Assembly (NCBI GenBank): GCA_947496555.1
Contig: CANMDH010000010.1
Span: 62,001 to 126,000, forward strand
Origin: an uncultured Aquimarina sp.
GTDB lineage: Bacteria; Bacteroidota; Bacteroidia; Flavobacteriales; Flavobacteriaceae
Length of the DNA: 64,000 nucleotides
Reading direction: 5' to 3'
Shown: piece after piece, positions 41,333 to 51,915 of the stretch
Position numbering within the stretch: the stretch's first letter is position 1
How the letters are laid out: each line of letters begins with the position of its first letter
Made by a program: the position numbers and the translations under genes
Notes under the pieces: model-generated
Told to the model about the DNA's origin: nothing
Seen by the model: the letters and a program-made list of their open reading frames with translations, nothing else
Databases searched by the model: none

Positions 41333-43282
41333 ATGGCTAAAGAAAATAAAAAAACAGAACCTAATAAAAAACCAAAATTTAGTGCCTACTGGATTTATGC
41401 AATCATTATTGCTGGTTTTTTAATATTAAACTTTATGGGTGGAAACGGTTTGGGATCAGCACCTACCACTTCTCCTTCTGAGTTTCAGGATTTTTTGAGC
41501 AATGGAGAAGTAGAAAAAGTAGTAATCATAAACCGTCGCCAAGCCAAAGTGTTTCTTACTAGTGAAGCTAAGACTTTGGATAAACACACAAAAAACAAAA
41601 GCAATTCAATTTTGCCCGCCAGCCCAAATGACCCAGATTATCAATTTGAGTTTGGAGACCTTCAGAATTTTGAAAATAAAATTGCTCAAATAAAAACTGA
41701 AAAAGGACTAGATACCCAAGTGAATTATGATACAGAAAGTAATGTTTGGGGAGAAATTTTTGTTACATTATTACCTTTTGCCTTAATCATAGGGGTTTGG
41801 ATATTCATTATGAGACGAATGAGTGGCGGCTCTGGTGGAGGTGCTGGTGGACAAATTTTCAATATTGGCAAATCCAAAGCCAAACTTTTTGATCAAAACA
41901 CAGAAGTAAAAGTCTCTTTCGAAAATGTAGCGGGTCTTGAAGGTGCTAAAGAGGAAATTCAGGAAATTGTTGATTTCCTTAAAAATCCAGAAAAATATAC
42001 TTCATTAGGAGGAAAAATACCTAAAGGAGCATTATTGGTTGGCCCTCCGGGAACCGGAAAAACTTTATTAGCCAAAGCTGTTGCGGGTGAGGCCAAAGTA
42101 CCTTTCTTTTCATTATCAGGATCTGATTTTGTAGAAATGTTTGTGGGTGTTGGAGCCTCGAGAGTTAGGGACCTTTTCAAACAAGCTAAAGAGAAATCTC
42201 CTGCTATCATATTTATTGATGAAATTGATGCCATTGGTAGAGCTAGAGGTAAAAGTAATTTCTCGGGATCTAATGACGAGCGCGAAAACACATTAAATCA
42301 ACTCCTTACCGAAATGGATGGTTTTGGTACAAATACAAATGTAATTGTAATTGCTGCAACCAACAGAGCCGATGTATTAGATAAAGCATTAATGCGTGCC
42401 GGTAGATTTGATAGACAAATCTATGTTGATCTGCCCGATGTAAGAGAACGTAAGGAAATTTTCGAAGTACACCTAAAACCTCTTAAGAAAGTAGAAAACG
42501 AACTGGATACCGACTTCCTTGCAAAACAGACTCCTGGATTCTCTGGAGCAGACATTGCCAATGTATGTAATGAAGCGGCATTAATTGCTGCCAGAAAAGG
42601 CAATAAGGCGGTAGGAAAACAGGATTTTCTGGATGCAGTGGACAGGATTGTGGGTGGACTAGAGAAAAAGAATAAAATCATTACTCCTGGAGAAAAACGC
42701 GCAATTGCTTTTCACGAAGCGGGTCATGCAACCGTAAGTTGGATGCTGGAGCATGCTGCTCCACTCGTAAAAGTTACTATTGTACCTAGGGGACAATCTC
42801 TGGGGGCAGCATGGTATTTACCAGAAGAGCGGTTAATAGTGCGACCAAATCAAATGCTTGATGAGATGTGCGCTGCTCTTGGTGGTCGCGCTGCCGAAAA
42901 AGTTATATTTAATGAAATTTCTACTGGAGCGCTAAGTGACCTAGAAAAAGTTACTAAACAAGCTAGAGCTATGGTCACTATTTATGGTTTGAATGATAAA
43001 GTAGGGAATCTTACATATTATGATTCTAGTGGACAGAGTGAATATAGTTTTACAAAACCATACAGCGAACAAACTAGCGAACTTATTGATAAAGAAATCT
43101 CTAATATTATAGAAGAACAATATCAACGCGCTATTAAATTGCTTGAAAAGCATAAAGATAAGCTAACCGAGTTGGCAGAAGTTTTACTTGATAAAGAAGT
43201 TATTTTTAAAGATAACTTGGAAAAAATCTTTGGTGAAAGGCCTTTTGGTAAAAAGGAAGAAATCGTTATCGAGCCTTCATAA
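41333..43282 (+). CDS. ftsH: ATP-dependent zinc metalloprotease FtsH
   Basis: 649 residues. Two helices (about 17-36 and 141-160) flank a periplasmic loop. The AAA+ module has Walker A GPPGTGKT (237-244), Walker [10 protein letters not shown] (about 292-300) and SRH arginines in RAGRFDRQ. The zinc protease domain has HEAGH at 461-465. FtsH degrades misfolded and short-lived membrane proteins, including regulators of lipid A synthesis in other bacteria. It lies between rsfS and phospholipid genes, an arrangement recurring in Flavobacteriaceae. A strong terminator follows. Confidence 0.98.
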   Translation: MAKENKKTEPNKKPKFSAYWIYAIIIAGFLILNFMGGNGLGSAPTTSPSEFQDFLSNGEVEKVVIINRRQAKVFLTSEAKTLDKHTKNKSNSILPASPNDPDYQFEFGDLQNFENKIAQIKTEKGLDTQVNYDTESNVWGEIFVTLLPFALIIGVWIFIMRRMSGGSGGGAGGQIFNIGKSKAKLFDQNTEVKVSFENVAGLEGAKEEIQEIVDFLKNPEKYTSLGGKIPKGALLVGPPGTGKTLLAKAVAGEAKVPFFSLSGSDFVEMFVGVGASRVRDLFKQAKEKSPAIIFIDEIDAIGRARGKSNFSGSNDERENTLNQLLTEMDGFGTNTNVIVIAATNRADVLDKALMRAGRFDRQIYVDLPDVRERKEIFEVHLKPLKKVENELDTDFLAKQTPGFSGADIANVCNEAALIAARKGNKAVGKQDFLDAVDRIVGGLEKKNKIITPGEKRAIAFHEAGHATVSWMLEHAAPLVKVTIVPRGQSLGAAWYLPEERLIVRPNQMLDEMCAALGGRAAEKVIFNEISTGALSDLEKVTKQARAMVTIYGLNDKVGNLTYYDSSGQSEYSFTKPYSEQTSELIDKEISNIIEEQYQRAIKLLEKHKDKLTELAEVLLDKEVIFKDNLEKIFGERPFGKKEEIVIEPS

Positions 43283-43306
43283 ATCAAACATTTTTACAAG
43301 TAAATT

Positions 43307-43350
43307 AAAAAATCTTAACCTAAGCAGAATATTGGGTTAAGATTTTTTTT
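43307..43350 (+). terminator. Intrinsic terminator after ftsH
   Basis: AAAAAATCTTAACC (43307-43320) and GGTTAAGATTTTTT (43335-43348) form a 14-bp stem followed by more T residues. Confidence 0.9.
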
Positions 43351-43399
43351 ATCTTTGAATGTATTGTAAAATTGTAATTTCCCAAGCATAATCCAAAAA

Positions 43400-44011
43400 A
43401 TGAGTCTATTTAGAAAAATCTTTTTCTCAAAATCTAAATCAGACCAAAAGAGTAAGGAACGCCTCATAGAGGATCGCAGTAAGTATATGCCAGAAATTGA
43501 TCTTCCGATTGATGAAAGCTTTATGATGAATTTTAAAAGAAATGGAGGTAAATTTCTTTATTGCGACAAAGATGATGAAGTTTTGGATTCTTTTGATAAG
43601 ATTCTTATGGAAAATGATTGGTATGGTAAAGATGTATGCTGTTTTGATATTGGTTTAGAGCATAGATTCTCTGGCTTCAATATTAATTATGTAAAAAAAT
43701 CTTCTGCTTCCTTCTTTTTTGCCACTTGCGAATATTTGATAGCCGATAACGGGGCTATTTTGGTTTCATCTAACCAGCTTAGAGAAAAAAAACTCACCGA
43801 ATTGCCAGACAACTTTGTAATCTTAGCCGCTACGAGTCAACTTGTTAAAAGCATTGGAGAAGGATTAAAAGGTATTAAAAACAAAAACAAAAATTCTATT
43901 CCTTCAAATATCACTACCATAAAAGACTTTGAACCTCAAAAAGAAAAGGATTTCTTAAGCTATGGAAGTAGTTCAAAAAATCTATATTTGCTCCTGTTGG
44001 AAGATTTATAA
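43400..44011 (+). CDS. LUD-domain protein (LutC/YkgG-like)
   Basis: 203 residues with an N-terminal basic stretch (MSLFRKIFFSKSKSDQKSKE) and an LUD core: FLYCDKDDEVLDSFDKILMEN, FFATCEYLIADNGAILVSSNQL and NFVILAATSQLVKSIGEGLKGIKN. LUD proteins are linked to lactate utilisation (LutC), but the Flavobacteriaceae copy next to cdsA lacks other lut genes here, so a lactate role is not supported. The stop is 1 base before the cdsA start, so translation is probably coupled to phospholipid synthesis. Confidence 0.82.
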   Translation: MSLFRKIFFSKSKSDQKSKERLIEDRSKYMPEIDLPIDESFMMNFKRNGGKFLYCDKDDEVLDSFDKILMENDWYGKDVCCFDIGLEHRFSGFNINYVKKSSASFFFATCEYLIADNGAILVSSNQLREKKLTELPDNFVILAATSQLVKSIGEGLKGIKNKNKNSIPSNITTIKDFEPQKEKDFLSYGSSSKNLYLLLLEDL

Positions 44012-44012
44012 T

Positions 44013-44816
44013 ATGAAGGAACTACTTACAAGAGCTTTATCGGGGTTTTTATACGTCTTAATTCTGCTTGTATCTATATTTGTATCTAAATACACCTTTC
44101 TCGGTATATTTTTAATTTTTGGAATGATTTCTATCTATGAATTTCAAAAATTAATACATCTCAGAAATAAAAGATTATACTTAATTTTCCTATTTCTTTT
44201 AGGATTATTAAATGTATTTCAGGATCGAATATATGTTATAATTCCGTTTTTGATATTAACCATTATTACAGAGCTTTATTTGGTTAAAGATTTAGTTACC
44301 ATTCGTATCATTCCGATGTTTGAACAGAGAAAATACAGAACAAGTATCTTTTATTTAATTACTTGTATTGTTTTCTTGACTTTGGTTCCTAATTACTCTG
44401 GAGAATATCAACCATTAATCATTGCAGGTGCCTTTTTGATCACCTGGACCAATGATACTTTTGCTTATTTGGTTGGAAAAAACTTTGGAAAACACAAGTT
44501 ATTAGAAAGAATATCACCTAAAAAGACTATCGAAGGCTTTATTGGAGGGTTTCTTTTTTCTATCCTTGCAGGATATTTAATTGCTATACTATCTCATACC
44601 TTATCGATAGCGATTTGGTTGATTATAAGCATAATTATGAGTATTTTTGGTACACTGGGTGATTTAATTCAATCCAAGTTTAAAAGGCAGGCTGGAGTTA
44701 AAGACAGTGGTACAATTATGCCAGGACATGGAGGCATCTATGATCGTTTAGATAGTGTTATATTTGCTAGCCCGTTTTTATACGCATTTTTACAAATTTT
44801 GAAATATGTTTCATAA
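44013..44816 (+). CDS. cdsA: Phosphatidate cytidylyltransferase
   Basis: About 267 residues from the ATG at 44013, one base after the LUD stop. It makes CDP-diacylglycerol from phosphatidate and CTP. There are six to seven helices. The signature is LGDLIQSKFKRQAGVKDSGTIMPGHGGIYDRLDS (split over residues 209-243), with the metal-binding Asp and the catalytic DRLDS end. TNDTFAYLVGKNFGKHKL appears near 150. It overlaps psd by 11 bp. Confidence 0.96.
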   Translation: MKELLTRALSGFLYVLILLVSIFVSKYTFLGIFLIFGMISIYEFQKLIHLRNKRLYLIFLFLLGLLNVFQDRIYVIIPFLILTIITELYLVKDLVTIRIIPMFEQRKYRTSIFYLITCIVFLTLVPNYSGEYQPLIIAGAFLITWTNDTFAYLVGKNFGKHKLLERISPKKTIEGFIGGFLFSILAGYLIAILSHTLSIAIWLIISIIMSIFGTLGDLIQSKFKRQAGVKDSGTIMPGHGGIYDRLDSVIFASPFLYAFLQILKYVS

Positions 44817-45453
44817 AGAAGGATATAAAATTATATCGGTAGCCATCGTATTATTTTTAGGCGTTAATGTTGCCTCATACGTTTCCATTCAGATTAAAGA
44901 GTGGCAAATAGGAATATTTACAGTAACATTAGCATTTTTAATTTTGATATTGCAGTTTTTCAGAAATCCTAAAAGAAAAACGGAGATAAATGATAATACT
45001 GTAGTATCACCAGTTGATGGAAAAGTGGTCGTAATCGAAGAAGTCTTTGAAAAAGAGCATTTCAAAGACAACAGACTTCAAGTTTCTATATTTATGTCTC
45101 CGATTAACGTACATGTAACCAGACACCCAATTAATGGAGATGTTACTTTTAGCAAATATCATCCAGGAAAATATTTGGTGGCTTGGCACCCAAAAGCATC
45201 TGAAGAGAATGAAAGAACAACAGTTGTTGTAAAAAATAATATTGTTGAAATACTATACAGACAAATTGCAGGAGCATTGGCAAAAAGGATCGTAAATTAT
45301 GCTAAAGAAGGAGACAAGGTAGTTCAAGGATCCGATAGTGGATTCATAAAATTTGGTTCTAGAGTTGATGTTTTCTTACCAATTGGCACTAAAGTAAATG
45401 TAAACCTAAACGAAAAAGTAAGAGGAGGAGAAAGCGTAATCGCTACTTTATAA
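44806..45453 (+). CDS. psd: Phosphatidylserine decarboxylase, short form
   Basis: 215 residues, the short Psd type with one or two N-terminal helices. It turns phosphatidylserine into phosphatidylethanolamine. VSPVDGKVVVIEEV near 67, FMSPINVHVTRHPI near 99 and GFIKFGSRVDVFLP near 180 are visible; the Gly-Ser in FGSRVD is the self-cleavage site that yields the pyruvoyl group. It overlaps cdsA by 11 bp and precedes the acyl-CoA-binding-protein-like gene. Confidence 0.95.
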   Translation: MFHKEGYKIISVAIVLFLGVNVASYVSIQIKEWQIGIFTVTLAFLILILQFFRNPKRKTEINDNTVVSPVDGKVVVIEEVFEKEHFKDNRLQVSIFMSPINVHVTRHPINGDVTFSKYHPGKYLVAWHPKASEENERTTVVVKNNIVEILYRQIAGALAKRIVNYAKEGDKVVQGSDSGFIKFGSRVDVFLPIGTKVNVNLNEKVRGGESVIATL

Positions 45454-45550
45454 TAAATTGTAAAAACGATACCTGTTTTTCTTTACAGGATTGGATTAAT
45501 CGACTTTTAAGTATACTTTCCTGTTAGAATATCATAAAGCAGTCATAGAC

Positions 45551-45817
45551 ATGACCGATAAAGAATTAAATATTGCTTTTGAAAAAGCGTATGAGCGTGC
45601 ATGTAATACAAAAATGCAATTTCCGCCAGATATTATGCTTCACTTTTATGCGCATTATAAGCAAGCTACTCACACTGATGGCTTCTATACACCATCGGGA
45701 GATAGCCAGCTTAGAAATGCTTTTAAATTAAATGCTCTTTTTCAGGTGAAAGACCTTTCTCAAAGAGAGGCAAAAATTAAATATATAGAACTGGTAAATA
45801 AGTATATAGTGGATTAA
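45551..45817 (+). CDS. Acyl-CoA-binding-protein-like (ACBP)
   Basis: 88 residues, the normal length of an ACBP four-helix domain. It contains FEKAYERACN, then PDIMLHFYAHYKQAT (matching the eukaryotic 'LYGLYKQAT' helix with the Tyr and Lys that contact CoA), and SQREAKIKYIELVNKYI for helix 4. ACBP binds long-chain acyl-CoA with high affinity and is sporadic in bacteria but recurrent in Bacteroidota. Its place behind cdsA/psd suggests supply or buffering of acyl groups for phospholipid synthesis. Confidence 0.8.
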   Translation: MTDKELNIAFEKAYERACNTKMQFPPDIMLHFYAHYKQATHTDGFYTPSGDSQLRNAFKLNALFQVKDLSQREAKIKYIELVNKYIVD

Positions 45818-45849
45818 AAAAGCTTTGGGGATTCCAAAGCTTCTTTTTA
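45818..45849. terminator. Bidirectional terminator
   Basis: AAGCTTTGG (45820-45828) and CCAAAGCTT (45834-45842) form a 9-bp stem flanked by A and T runs, between the ACBP-like gene and convergent valS. Confidence 0.85.
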
Positions 45850-45866
45850 ATACTTCTTCTCAAAAC

Positions 45867-48500
45867 TTAACTCTTTAAGCTTTCAAGACTAGATTTTAAA
45901 GTTACTATTTTGGCCTCAGTATCTGCCTGCTTTTTTCGTTCATTAGCAATAACCTGTTCGGGTGCATTGTTTACAAAACGTTCATTCTGTAATTTTTTCT
46001 GAACCGATTTTAAAAAACCCTCAGCATATGTCAATTCTTCGGTAAGCTTCTTTACTTCCTCCTCTACATTAATTGCACCAGATACCGGTATAAAATACTC
46101 GTTGGATTTTACTCTGAAAGAAAGTGCTCCTTCTACTTGCGCATCCACATAATTTAAAAAAGATATGTTTCCTAATTTACGTATTACCGAATCAAAAGCT
46201 GCACTAAACTTCTCGCTATTTAACACAGACAATTCGATGGTTTCTTTAAACGAAATATTCTTTTGTTTTCGAATTGTTCGAATCCCAGAAACCACTTCAG
46301 ATGCAATTTCGAATTGTTTAATTAAATCTTTGTCTACAGATTGTGGTTTTGGCCAATAAGAAATTATTAGCGCTTCTTCATGATTTCGATCAGTGATATT
46401 TTGCCATATTTCCTCAGAAATAAATGGAACGAAAGGATGAAGTATTTTTAAATTGTCCTCTAAGATAGATATTACCTCTTGATATGTTTTATCATCAATG
46501 GGGCTTCCATAGGATGGTTTGATCATCTCTAATAACCAACTACAGAAATCATCCCAAACCAATTTATAGGTAGTCATCAATGCATCACTAATACGATATT
46601 TACCGTAACTATCTTCTAGTTCTAACAATGCTTGTTGAAATCTAGACCTATACCATTGTATTGCAATAGCAGAAGATTCTGGTTGTGGTATATTGGCATC
46701 TACCTGCCATCCTTTAATAAGTCTGAAGGCATTCCATATCTTGTTTACAAAGGCACTACCCTGCTTACATAGATCTTCATCAAACATAAGGTCATTACCA
46801 GCAGGAGAACTAAGTAACATTCCCACCCGTATACCATCTGCGCCATATTGATCAATTAAATCTAATGGATCTGGGGAATTACCTAAGGATTTCGACATTT
46901 TACGTCTTTGCTTATCTCTTACAATTCCGGTAAGATATACATTAGTAAAGGGTTTTTCTCCCTTATACTCATATCCTGCAATAATCATACGTGCCACCCA
47001 AAAAAACAAAATTTCTGGAGCAGTAACCAAATCATTGGTTGGGTAATAATAGTTGATTTCTTCATTATCTGGCTCCAAAATACCGTTGAATACACTCATA
47101 GGCCATAACCAGGACGAAAACCAGGTGTCCAACGCATCGGCATCCTGGGTAAGATCATTTCCTGTTAATGAATTATTCCCAGTTTTCTCTTTTGCCAACA
47201 CAAGTGCCTCTTCCTTATTTTCGGCAACCACAAAATCTTCTTTACCATCACCATAAAAATAAGCTGGAATTTGGTGACCCCACCACAATTGGCGCGAGAT
47301 ATTCCAATCCCTTACATTTTCCATCCAATAACGATATGTATTGACGAATTTCTCAGGTACCAGATTAACATCTTTGTTTAGAACAGCATTCAAAGCTGGT
47401 TGTGCTAGATCTTTCATCTTTAAAAACCATTGATCACTCAATTTCGGTTCAATCACGGCTTTGGTGCGCTCACTTGTTCCTACTTTATTAAGATAAGTTT
47501 CGGTTTTTTCTAAAGCTCCAATACTTCCTAATTCTTTTACAATCTCCTTACGCACGGCAAAACGATCTTTTCCTTGGTAATGTAATCCAAAAGAATTTAA
47601 AGTAGCATCATCATTAAATATATCGATTACTTCTAAATCATGCCTATCTCCTAACTCCTTATCATTAGGGTCATGAGCAGGAGTTACTTTAAGACATCCA
47701 GTCCCAAACTCCATATCAACATATTCGTCTTCAATTATCGGAATCACACGATTCGCAATAGGTACTATTGCTTTTTTTCCTTTAAGATGAGCAAATCGTT
47801 CATCATTTGGGTTAATACAAATTGCCGTATCACCCATAATAGTTTCGGGACGTGTTGTAGCAATCGTTAGTGCGTCTTTGCCACCCTCTATTTTATATTT
47901 TAAATAATATAAATTTCCTTGTTTTTCTTCATAAATCACTTCTTCATCAGACAAGGTAGTTTTTGCTTCGGGGTCCCAATTTACCATCCTATATCCTCTA
48001 TAAATAAGACCTTTGTTGTACAAATCAACAAAAACCTTGATTACGGATGCAGACAAATTATCATCCATAGTAAAAGCCGTTCGCTCCCAGTCGCAGGAAG
48101 CACCTAACTTTTTAAGCTGTTCTAGAATAATTCCCCCATGTTTGTGGGTCCATTCCCAAGCATGCTCCAAAAACTCTTCCCGGGTAAGATCATTTTTGCT
48201 AATCCCCTGCTCCTTTAGCTTCGCCACAACCTTTGCTTCCGTAGCAATTGAAGCATGATCAGTTCCTGGCACCCAGCAAGCATTATACCCTTTAAGCCTT
48301 GCTCTACGTATCAATACATCTTGTATAGTATTGTTAAGCATGTGCCCCATATGCAACACCCCAGTTACATTTGGTGGTGGAATCACGATTGTATATGCTT
48401 CTCTTTCATCTACTTCAGAATGAAAATAATTATTCTTCATCCAGTAGTCATACCACTTTTCTTCTACTGATTTTGCATCATATTTTGTAGCTAACGCCAT
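45867..48500 (-). CDS. valS: Valyl-tRNA synthetase
   Basis: About 877 residues from the ATG at 48500 (a longer reading to 48533 has no family support). Class I synthetase with [14 protein letters not shown] (the HIGH-type motif) near 35, editing domain in the middle with [12 protein letters not shown], and [12 protein letters not shown] for KMSKS near 530. A C-terminal coiled coil (about 800-877, [24 protein letters not shown]-like) is the ValS arm. The coding direction is opposite to the ACBP-like gene. A short heptamer repeat lies upstream. Confidence 0.97.
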   Translation of the reverse strand: MALATKYDAKSVEEKWYDYWMKNNYFHSEVDEREAYTIVIPPPNVTGVLHMGHMLNNTIQDVLIRRARLKGYNACWVPGTDHASIATEAKVVAKLKEQGISKNDLTREEFLEHAWEWTHKHGGIILEQLKKLGASCDWERTAFTMDDNLSASVIKVFVDLYNKGLIYRGYRMVNWDPEAKTTLSDEEVIYEEKQGNLYYLKYKIEGGKDALTIATTRPETIMGDTAICINPNDERFAHLKGKKAIVPIANRVIPIIEDEYVDMEFGTGCLKVTPAHDPNDKELGDRHDLEVIDIFNDDATLNSFGLHYQGKDRFAVRKEIVKELGSIGALEKTETYLNKVGTSERTKAVIEPKLSDQWFLKMKDLAQPALNAVLNKDVNLVPEKFVNTYRYWMENVRDWNISRQLWWGHQIPAYFYGDGKEDFVVAENKEEALVLAKEKTGNNSLTGNDLTQDADALDTWFSSWLWPMSVFNGILEPDNEEINYYYPTNDLVTAPEILFFWVARMIIAGYEYKGEKPFTNVYLTGIVRDKQRRKMSKSLGNSPDPLDLIDQYGADGIRVGMLLSSPAGNDLMFDEDLCKQGSAFVNKIWNAFRLIKGWQVDANIPQPESSAIAIQWYRSRFQQALLELEDSYGKYRISDALMTTYKLVWDDFCSWLLEMIKPSYGSPIDDKTYQEVISILEDNLKILHPFVPFISEEIWQNITDRNHEEALIISYWPKPQSVDKDLIKQFEIASEVVSGIRTIRKQKNISFKETIELSVLNSEKFSAAFDSVIRKLGNISFLNYVDAQVEGALSFRVKSNEYFIPVSGAINVEEEVKKLTEELTYAEGFLKSVQKKLQNERFVNNAPEQVIANERKKQADTEAKIVTLKSSLESLKS

Positions 48501-48545
48501 ACTTTGGTCCGATTTTTGGAATTTGAAGTGCAAAAGTAATTATTA

Positions 48546-48562
48546 AAGTACGAAGTACGAAG
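48546..48562. repeat. Short heptamer repeat upstream of valS
   Basis: AAGTACG repeats 2.4 times at 48546-48562, 46 bp upstream of the valS start. It shares the TACGAA core with the array at 1283-1352, which also lies before a minus-strand start codon. Confidence 0.6.
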
Positions 48563-48775
48563 AGAGGATGTTATAAATTATGGTTACTAATAATAAAAAA
48601 ACAAAAAATCTCGAATAAGAAATTGTATTATTACTCATAAAATATAAGTTTATACTATTTATTATTCTTTAATTTTCTATTTTAACACCTTTTACTTTTT
48701 ATCTTGTGCTTTTGGTTGCAATTTTGAAGTTGGATAAAAAGTGAGTACTTTTACAAACAACAAAAATCATACATT

Positions 48776-49171
48776 ATGAAAAAAGTGATGATGATTCTAT
48801 TTATTGGAATTTTGGGAGTTACGCTAAACGCTCAAGATACCAAAGCAAAAATAGAATTTAAAAGTGAAGTTATTGATTATGGTGAAATTGCCAAAGGTAG
48901 TGATGGTGTTCGCCAATTCGAATTTACAAATACAGGGAATGCTCCTCTAATTATTTCTAAAGTGTATTCTAGCTGTGGATGTACAATTCCTAAAAAACCA
49001 GAAAAGCCAATCGCACCAGGAGAGAGTGGTGTTATCGAAGTAAAATATGACACTAAAAGAGTTGGCCCTATACGTAAGACAATAACTGTTTATTCTAACG
49101 CTGAACAAGCTACAAAAGCAATAAAAATAAAAGGAACAGTATTGGACAAAAGCGTTTTAGAAAAAAACTGA
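48776..49171 (+). CDS. DUF1573 domain protein, secreted
   Basis: 131 residues: a signal peptide (KKVMMILFIGILGVTLNAQ) and one DUF1573 Ig-like domain with the typical FEFTNTGNAPLIISKVYSSCGCTIP motif (conserved SCGC) and GESGVIEVKYDTKRVGP. DUF1573 proteins are abundant in Bacteroidota and thought to lie in the periplasm or on the surface; function unknown. The two Cys of SCGC are the only cysteines. A terminator follows at 49196. Confidence 0.9.
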   Translation: MKKVMMILFIGILGVTLNAQDTKAKIEFKSEVIDYGEIAKGSDGVRQFEFTNTGNAPLIISKVYSSCGCTIPKKPEKPIAPGESGVIEVKYDTKRVGPIRKTITVYSNAEQATKAIKIKGTVLDKSVLEKN

Positions 49172-49195
49172 TAAAAAAAGAATGTATTTAATGTA

Positions 49196-49232
49196 TAAAA
49201 AGGGTTTTACCTAGTTTGGTAAAACCCTTTTT
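49196..49232. terminator. Bidirectional terminator
   Basis: AAAAAGGGTTTTACC (49196-49210) and GGTAAAACCCTTTTT (49218-49232) form a perfect 15-bp stem between the DUF1573 gene and the convergent protease gene. Confidence 0.92.
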
Positions 49233-49235
49233 ATA

Positions 49236-50618
49236 TTAAATTACTTTTTTAAGATAAAAAGTAAATGTCAACTCTACTCCAAAGCGATTCACTTTCATCT
49301 TGATTCTCTTACCCTCTTCAAAATAAAACAAATCATTAAGTTGAGACAACTTATAATGATAGGCTTTCTTACCATTAATTTCTAGAAGAATATCTCCCTT
49401 TTTTAACCCTATTATATCAGCAGGTGAACTTGACCTCACATCAGAAATTTCGTATTTGGGTCTAAGAATGAAATTATTTGCTAATTGAAGTGTTTTTTCG
49501 TTAACAACTCTGTTCAAACCTAGATAAACTCTGGTTTTTTCAGTAACATTATTAACCACGCTAACTTTACTCTTTTTGTCTGATATAACCGCGTCAAAAC
49601 CTACATGCTGAATGGTTAAGCCACTCATATTATAATGGAAAGGTTTATTAAAATAGCTATTTTTTTTAAACGATATTTTTTGATTAGGATAATCAACTAT
49701 TAAATTAAATCGGCGTAGTACATTCCCTCCTAGTGAACCTTCTCGTTTATCCAGGGATATTCCTTGTATATATATTGAATCCGGAAATGCTGTGGTAACT
49801 TCTTTCAACCGAAAATCGCCAATATAGAGTTCTCCTATTTTAGTTCGTTTCCCATAAATATCTCCATTAAATCCTTTCCCTAGAAAATCAGTAAACGACT
49901 TATCAGGGATAGTAATACCCTTTTTCTTACTTTCAAATAACCATAACGAAGAGCCCGACCCAGAATCCAATAAGAGTCTAATATCCATTAATTTATTTCC
50001 TGTATTATATCTGGCAGTAACCAAGGGGCGCTTATTCTGCTGGCTAAAATCTAATTGTGTTTCATAACATTTATCACATTTTTTATAGGTGTACAGTTTA
50101 GGGTCATATACCTTTATAGTCTTTCTGGTATAATTTATGTCCAAAATAAAATCCTTAAAAAAATCATATCCAATTATCCCATGTATAGGGAAACCCATTC
50201 TTGGTGAAAAATTAATTGATTCATCAAAAACCAAGTAAACAGTATGGTTAGCACTTATAGCATCTCCTATTCTTAATTCATTGCCGAGTGACTTCATAGC
50301 TTCTACCGGTTCATCATCGCCTAAACCCCGCAAATAAATTTTTGATGCATTTTTAAGTTCCAAAGACTCTTTATTATCAACACTAAAAATAATAGTTGAC
50401 CCAACGCCTGTGTCTAAGATAAAGGAAAGTTCTACACCGTTAAGAACAACAGGAAGAATAATTAGATTGTTCGCTACCTCAAACCGCATCTTATCACTTT
50501 TCTTACCAATAGGTAATTTGAAATCAGATTGAGCAGAAATGGCAAAACCGAGAAACAAAAATAAAACTAGTACCTTACTTTTAAGAAATTGACAAAAATC
50601 TAGCAATAAAACCTTCAT
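49236..50618 (-). CDS. Retropepsin-like aspartic protease with two lobes and a PDZ domain
   Basis: 460 residues with a signal peptide (FLFLGFAISAQ). Two aspartic-protease lobes follow: lobe 1 with ELSFILDTGVGSTIIF (DTG) and lobe 2 with IRLLLDSGSGSSLWLF (DSG). A C-terminal PDZ domain contains SSPADIIGLKKGDILLEINGK. Both lobes carry the Asp expected for one active site, as in pepsin-like arrangements. It is probably periplasmic or secreted, with the PDZ domain presenting substrates or aiding assembly. It stands alone between DUF1573 and an aminotransferase gene. Confidence 0.85.
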   Translation of the reverse strand: MKVLLLDFCQFLKSKVLVLFLFLGFAISAQSDFKLPIGKKSDKMRFEVANNLIILPVVLNGVELSFILDTGVGSTIIFSVDNKESLELKNASKIYLRGLGDDEPVEAMKSLGNELRIGDAISANHTVYLVFDESINFSPRMGFPIHGIIGYDFFKDFILDINYTRKTIKVYDPKLYTYKKCDKCYETQLDFSQQNKRPLVTARYNTGNKLMDIRLLLDSGSGSSLWLFESKKKGITIPDKSFTDFLGKGFNGDIYGKRTKIGELYIGDFRLKEVTTAFPDSIYIQGISLDKREGSLGGNVLRRFNLIVDYPNQKISFKKNSYFNKPFHYNMSGLTIQHVGFDAVISDKKSKVSVVNNVTEKTRVYLGLNRVVNEKTLQLANNFILRPKYEISDVRSSSPADIIGLKKGDILLEINGKKAYHYKLSQLNDLFYFEEGKRIKMKVNRFGVELTFTFYLKKVI

Positions 50619-50721
50619 TACTTTAAATATAGGAAAATAGTTGAAAAATCATTGCAATAGAGTATCTATTTCTTAAAATATTTAAGAAATTTACCGCTAT
50701 TTATATTTTAAATCATAAAAA

Positions 50722-51915
50722 ATGCCAGTAGTATCACGCAAAGGTAATGCAATGCCTGAATCCCCAATTCGGAAATTAGTTCCCTATGCAGAAAAAGCAG
50801 AAAAAGAAGGGAAGCATATTTATCGCCTTAATATAGGGCAACCAGATATTAAAACACCTGTAGAAGCCATCAATGCTGTTAGGAATAACAAATTGGATAT
50901 ACTTGCATACAGTCATTCTGCAGGATTCGAAAGTTTTAGAGAGAAACTGGCCGGGTATTATGCAAAGCATGATATCACGATATCTTCTGATGATATTTTG
51001 GTAACCACAGGAGGTAGTGAAGCTCTTATTTTTACTATGGGTAGTATAACAGATCCTGGTGACGAAATTATTGTACCCGAGCCCTTTTATGCAAATTATT
51101 ATAGTTTTTCTACACAATCAACCGTTAAAGTAGTCCCTGTTATTTCAAAGATTGAAACAGGATTTGCTTTACCCGAGATAAAAGAATTTGAAAAACTCAT
51201 AACACCAAAAACTAAGGCAATTCTAATCTGTAACCCAGGAAATCCGACCGGTTATCTGTATAGCAAAGAAGAAATAAAACAACTTGCCGAATTAGCAATC
51301 AAGTATGACCTATTTTTGATTTCTGATGAGGTATATCGTGAATTTGTTTATGATGAATCTAAACATTATTCGATTTTACAAGAAAAAGGATTAGATGAGC
51401 ATGCCATAGTAGTAGATTCTGTTTCTAAGCGATATAGCATGTGCGGCGCACGTATAGGTTGTATGGTAAGTAAAAATAAGAGTGTTATACAAACCGCCAT
51501 GAAGTTTGCGCAGGCGAGGTTAAGTCCTCCTACGCTAGCCCAAATTGCCAGTGAGGCGGCATTAGAGGCTCCAGAATCATATTATAAAGAAACCGTTGCA
51601 AAATATAAATCAAGAAGAGACACCCTGGTATCTGGTCTTAAAGAAATTCCTGGAGTAAAAGTAGCATTACCAAAAGGTTCTTTTTATTGTATTGCAGAAT
51701 TACCTATAAAAAATGCCGACCATTTTGCAAAATGGTTATTAGATAAATTTGATTTAGATAATGAAACTGTTATGTTAGCACCCGCTTCTGGTTTTTATTC
51801 TAGCCCCAATGTTGGGGAAAATCAGGTACGAATCGCCTATGTCTTAAACAGAAGGGATCTACGAAAAGCTGTTAACATTTTAAAGTTAGCCCTAGAAAAA
51901 TATGATGATCAATGA
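50722..51915 (+). CDS. Class I/II pyridoxal-phosphate aminotransferase
   Basis: 397 residues, fold type I. Landmarks: RLNIGQPDIKTP near 35, TTGGSEALIFTMGSI near 97, CNPGNPTGYLYSKEE near 175, ISDEVYREFVYD near 205, and VDSVSKRYSMCGARIG with the PLP-binding lysine near 240. The family includes aspartate, aromatic and alanine aminotransferases; the partner substrate is not deducible. Its stop overlaps the murB start (ATGA, 51912-51915), a common pair in Flavobacteriaceae (recalled). Confidence 0.93.
   Translation: MPVVSRKGNAMPESPIRKLVPYAEKAEKEGKHIYRLNIGQPDIKTPVEAINAVRNNKLDILAYSHSAGFESFREKLAGYYAKHDITISSDDILVTTGGSEALIFTMGSITDPGDEIIVPEPFYANYYSFSTQSTVKVVPVISKIETGFALPEIKEFEKLITPKTKAILICNPGNPTGYLYSKEEIKQLAELAIKYDLFLISDEVYREFVYDESKHYSILQEKGLDEHAIVVDSVSKRYSMCGARIGCMVSKNKSVIQTAMKFAQARLSPPTLAQIASEAALEAPESYYKETVAKYKSRRDTLVSGLKEIPGVKVALPKGSFYCIAELPIKNADHFAKWLLDKFDLDNETVMLAPASGFYSSPNVGENQVRIAYVLNRRDLRKAVNILKLALEKYDDQ

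Noticed and set aside
43400-44011. Lactate-utilisation operon gene (lutC)
   Set aside because: The LUD fold fits, but lutA/lutB are absent and the neighbours are phospholipid genes, so a lactate role is unsupported here.
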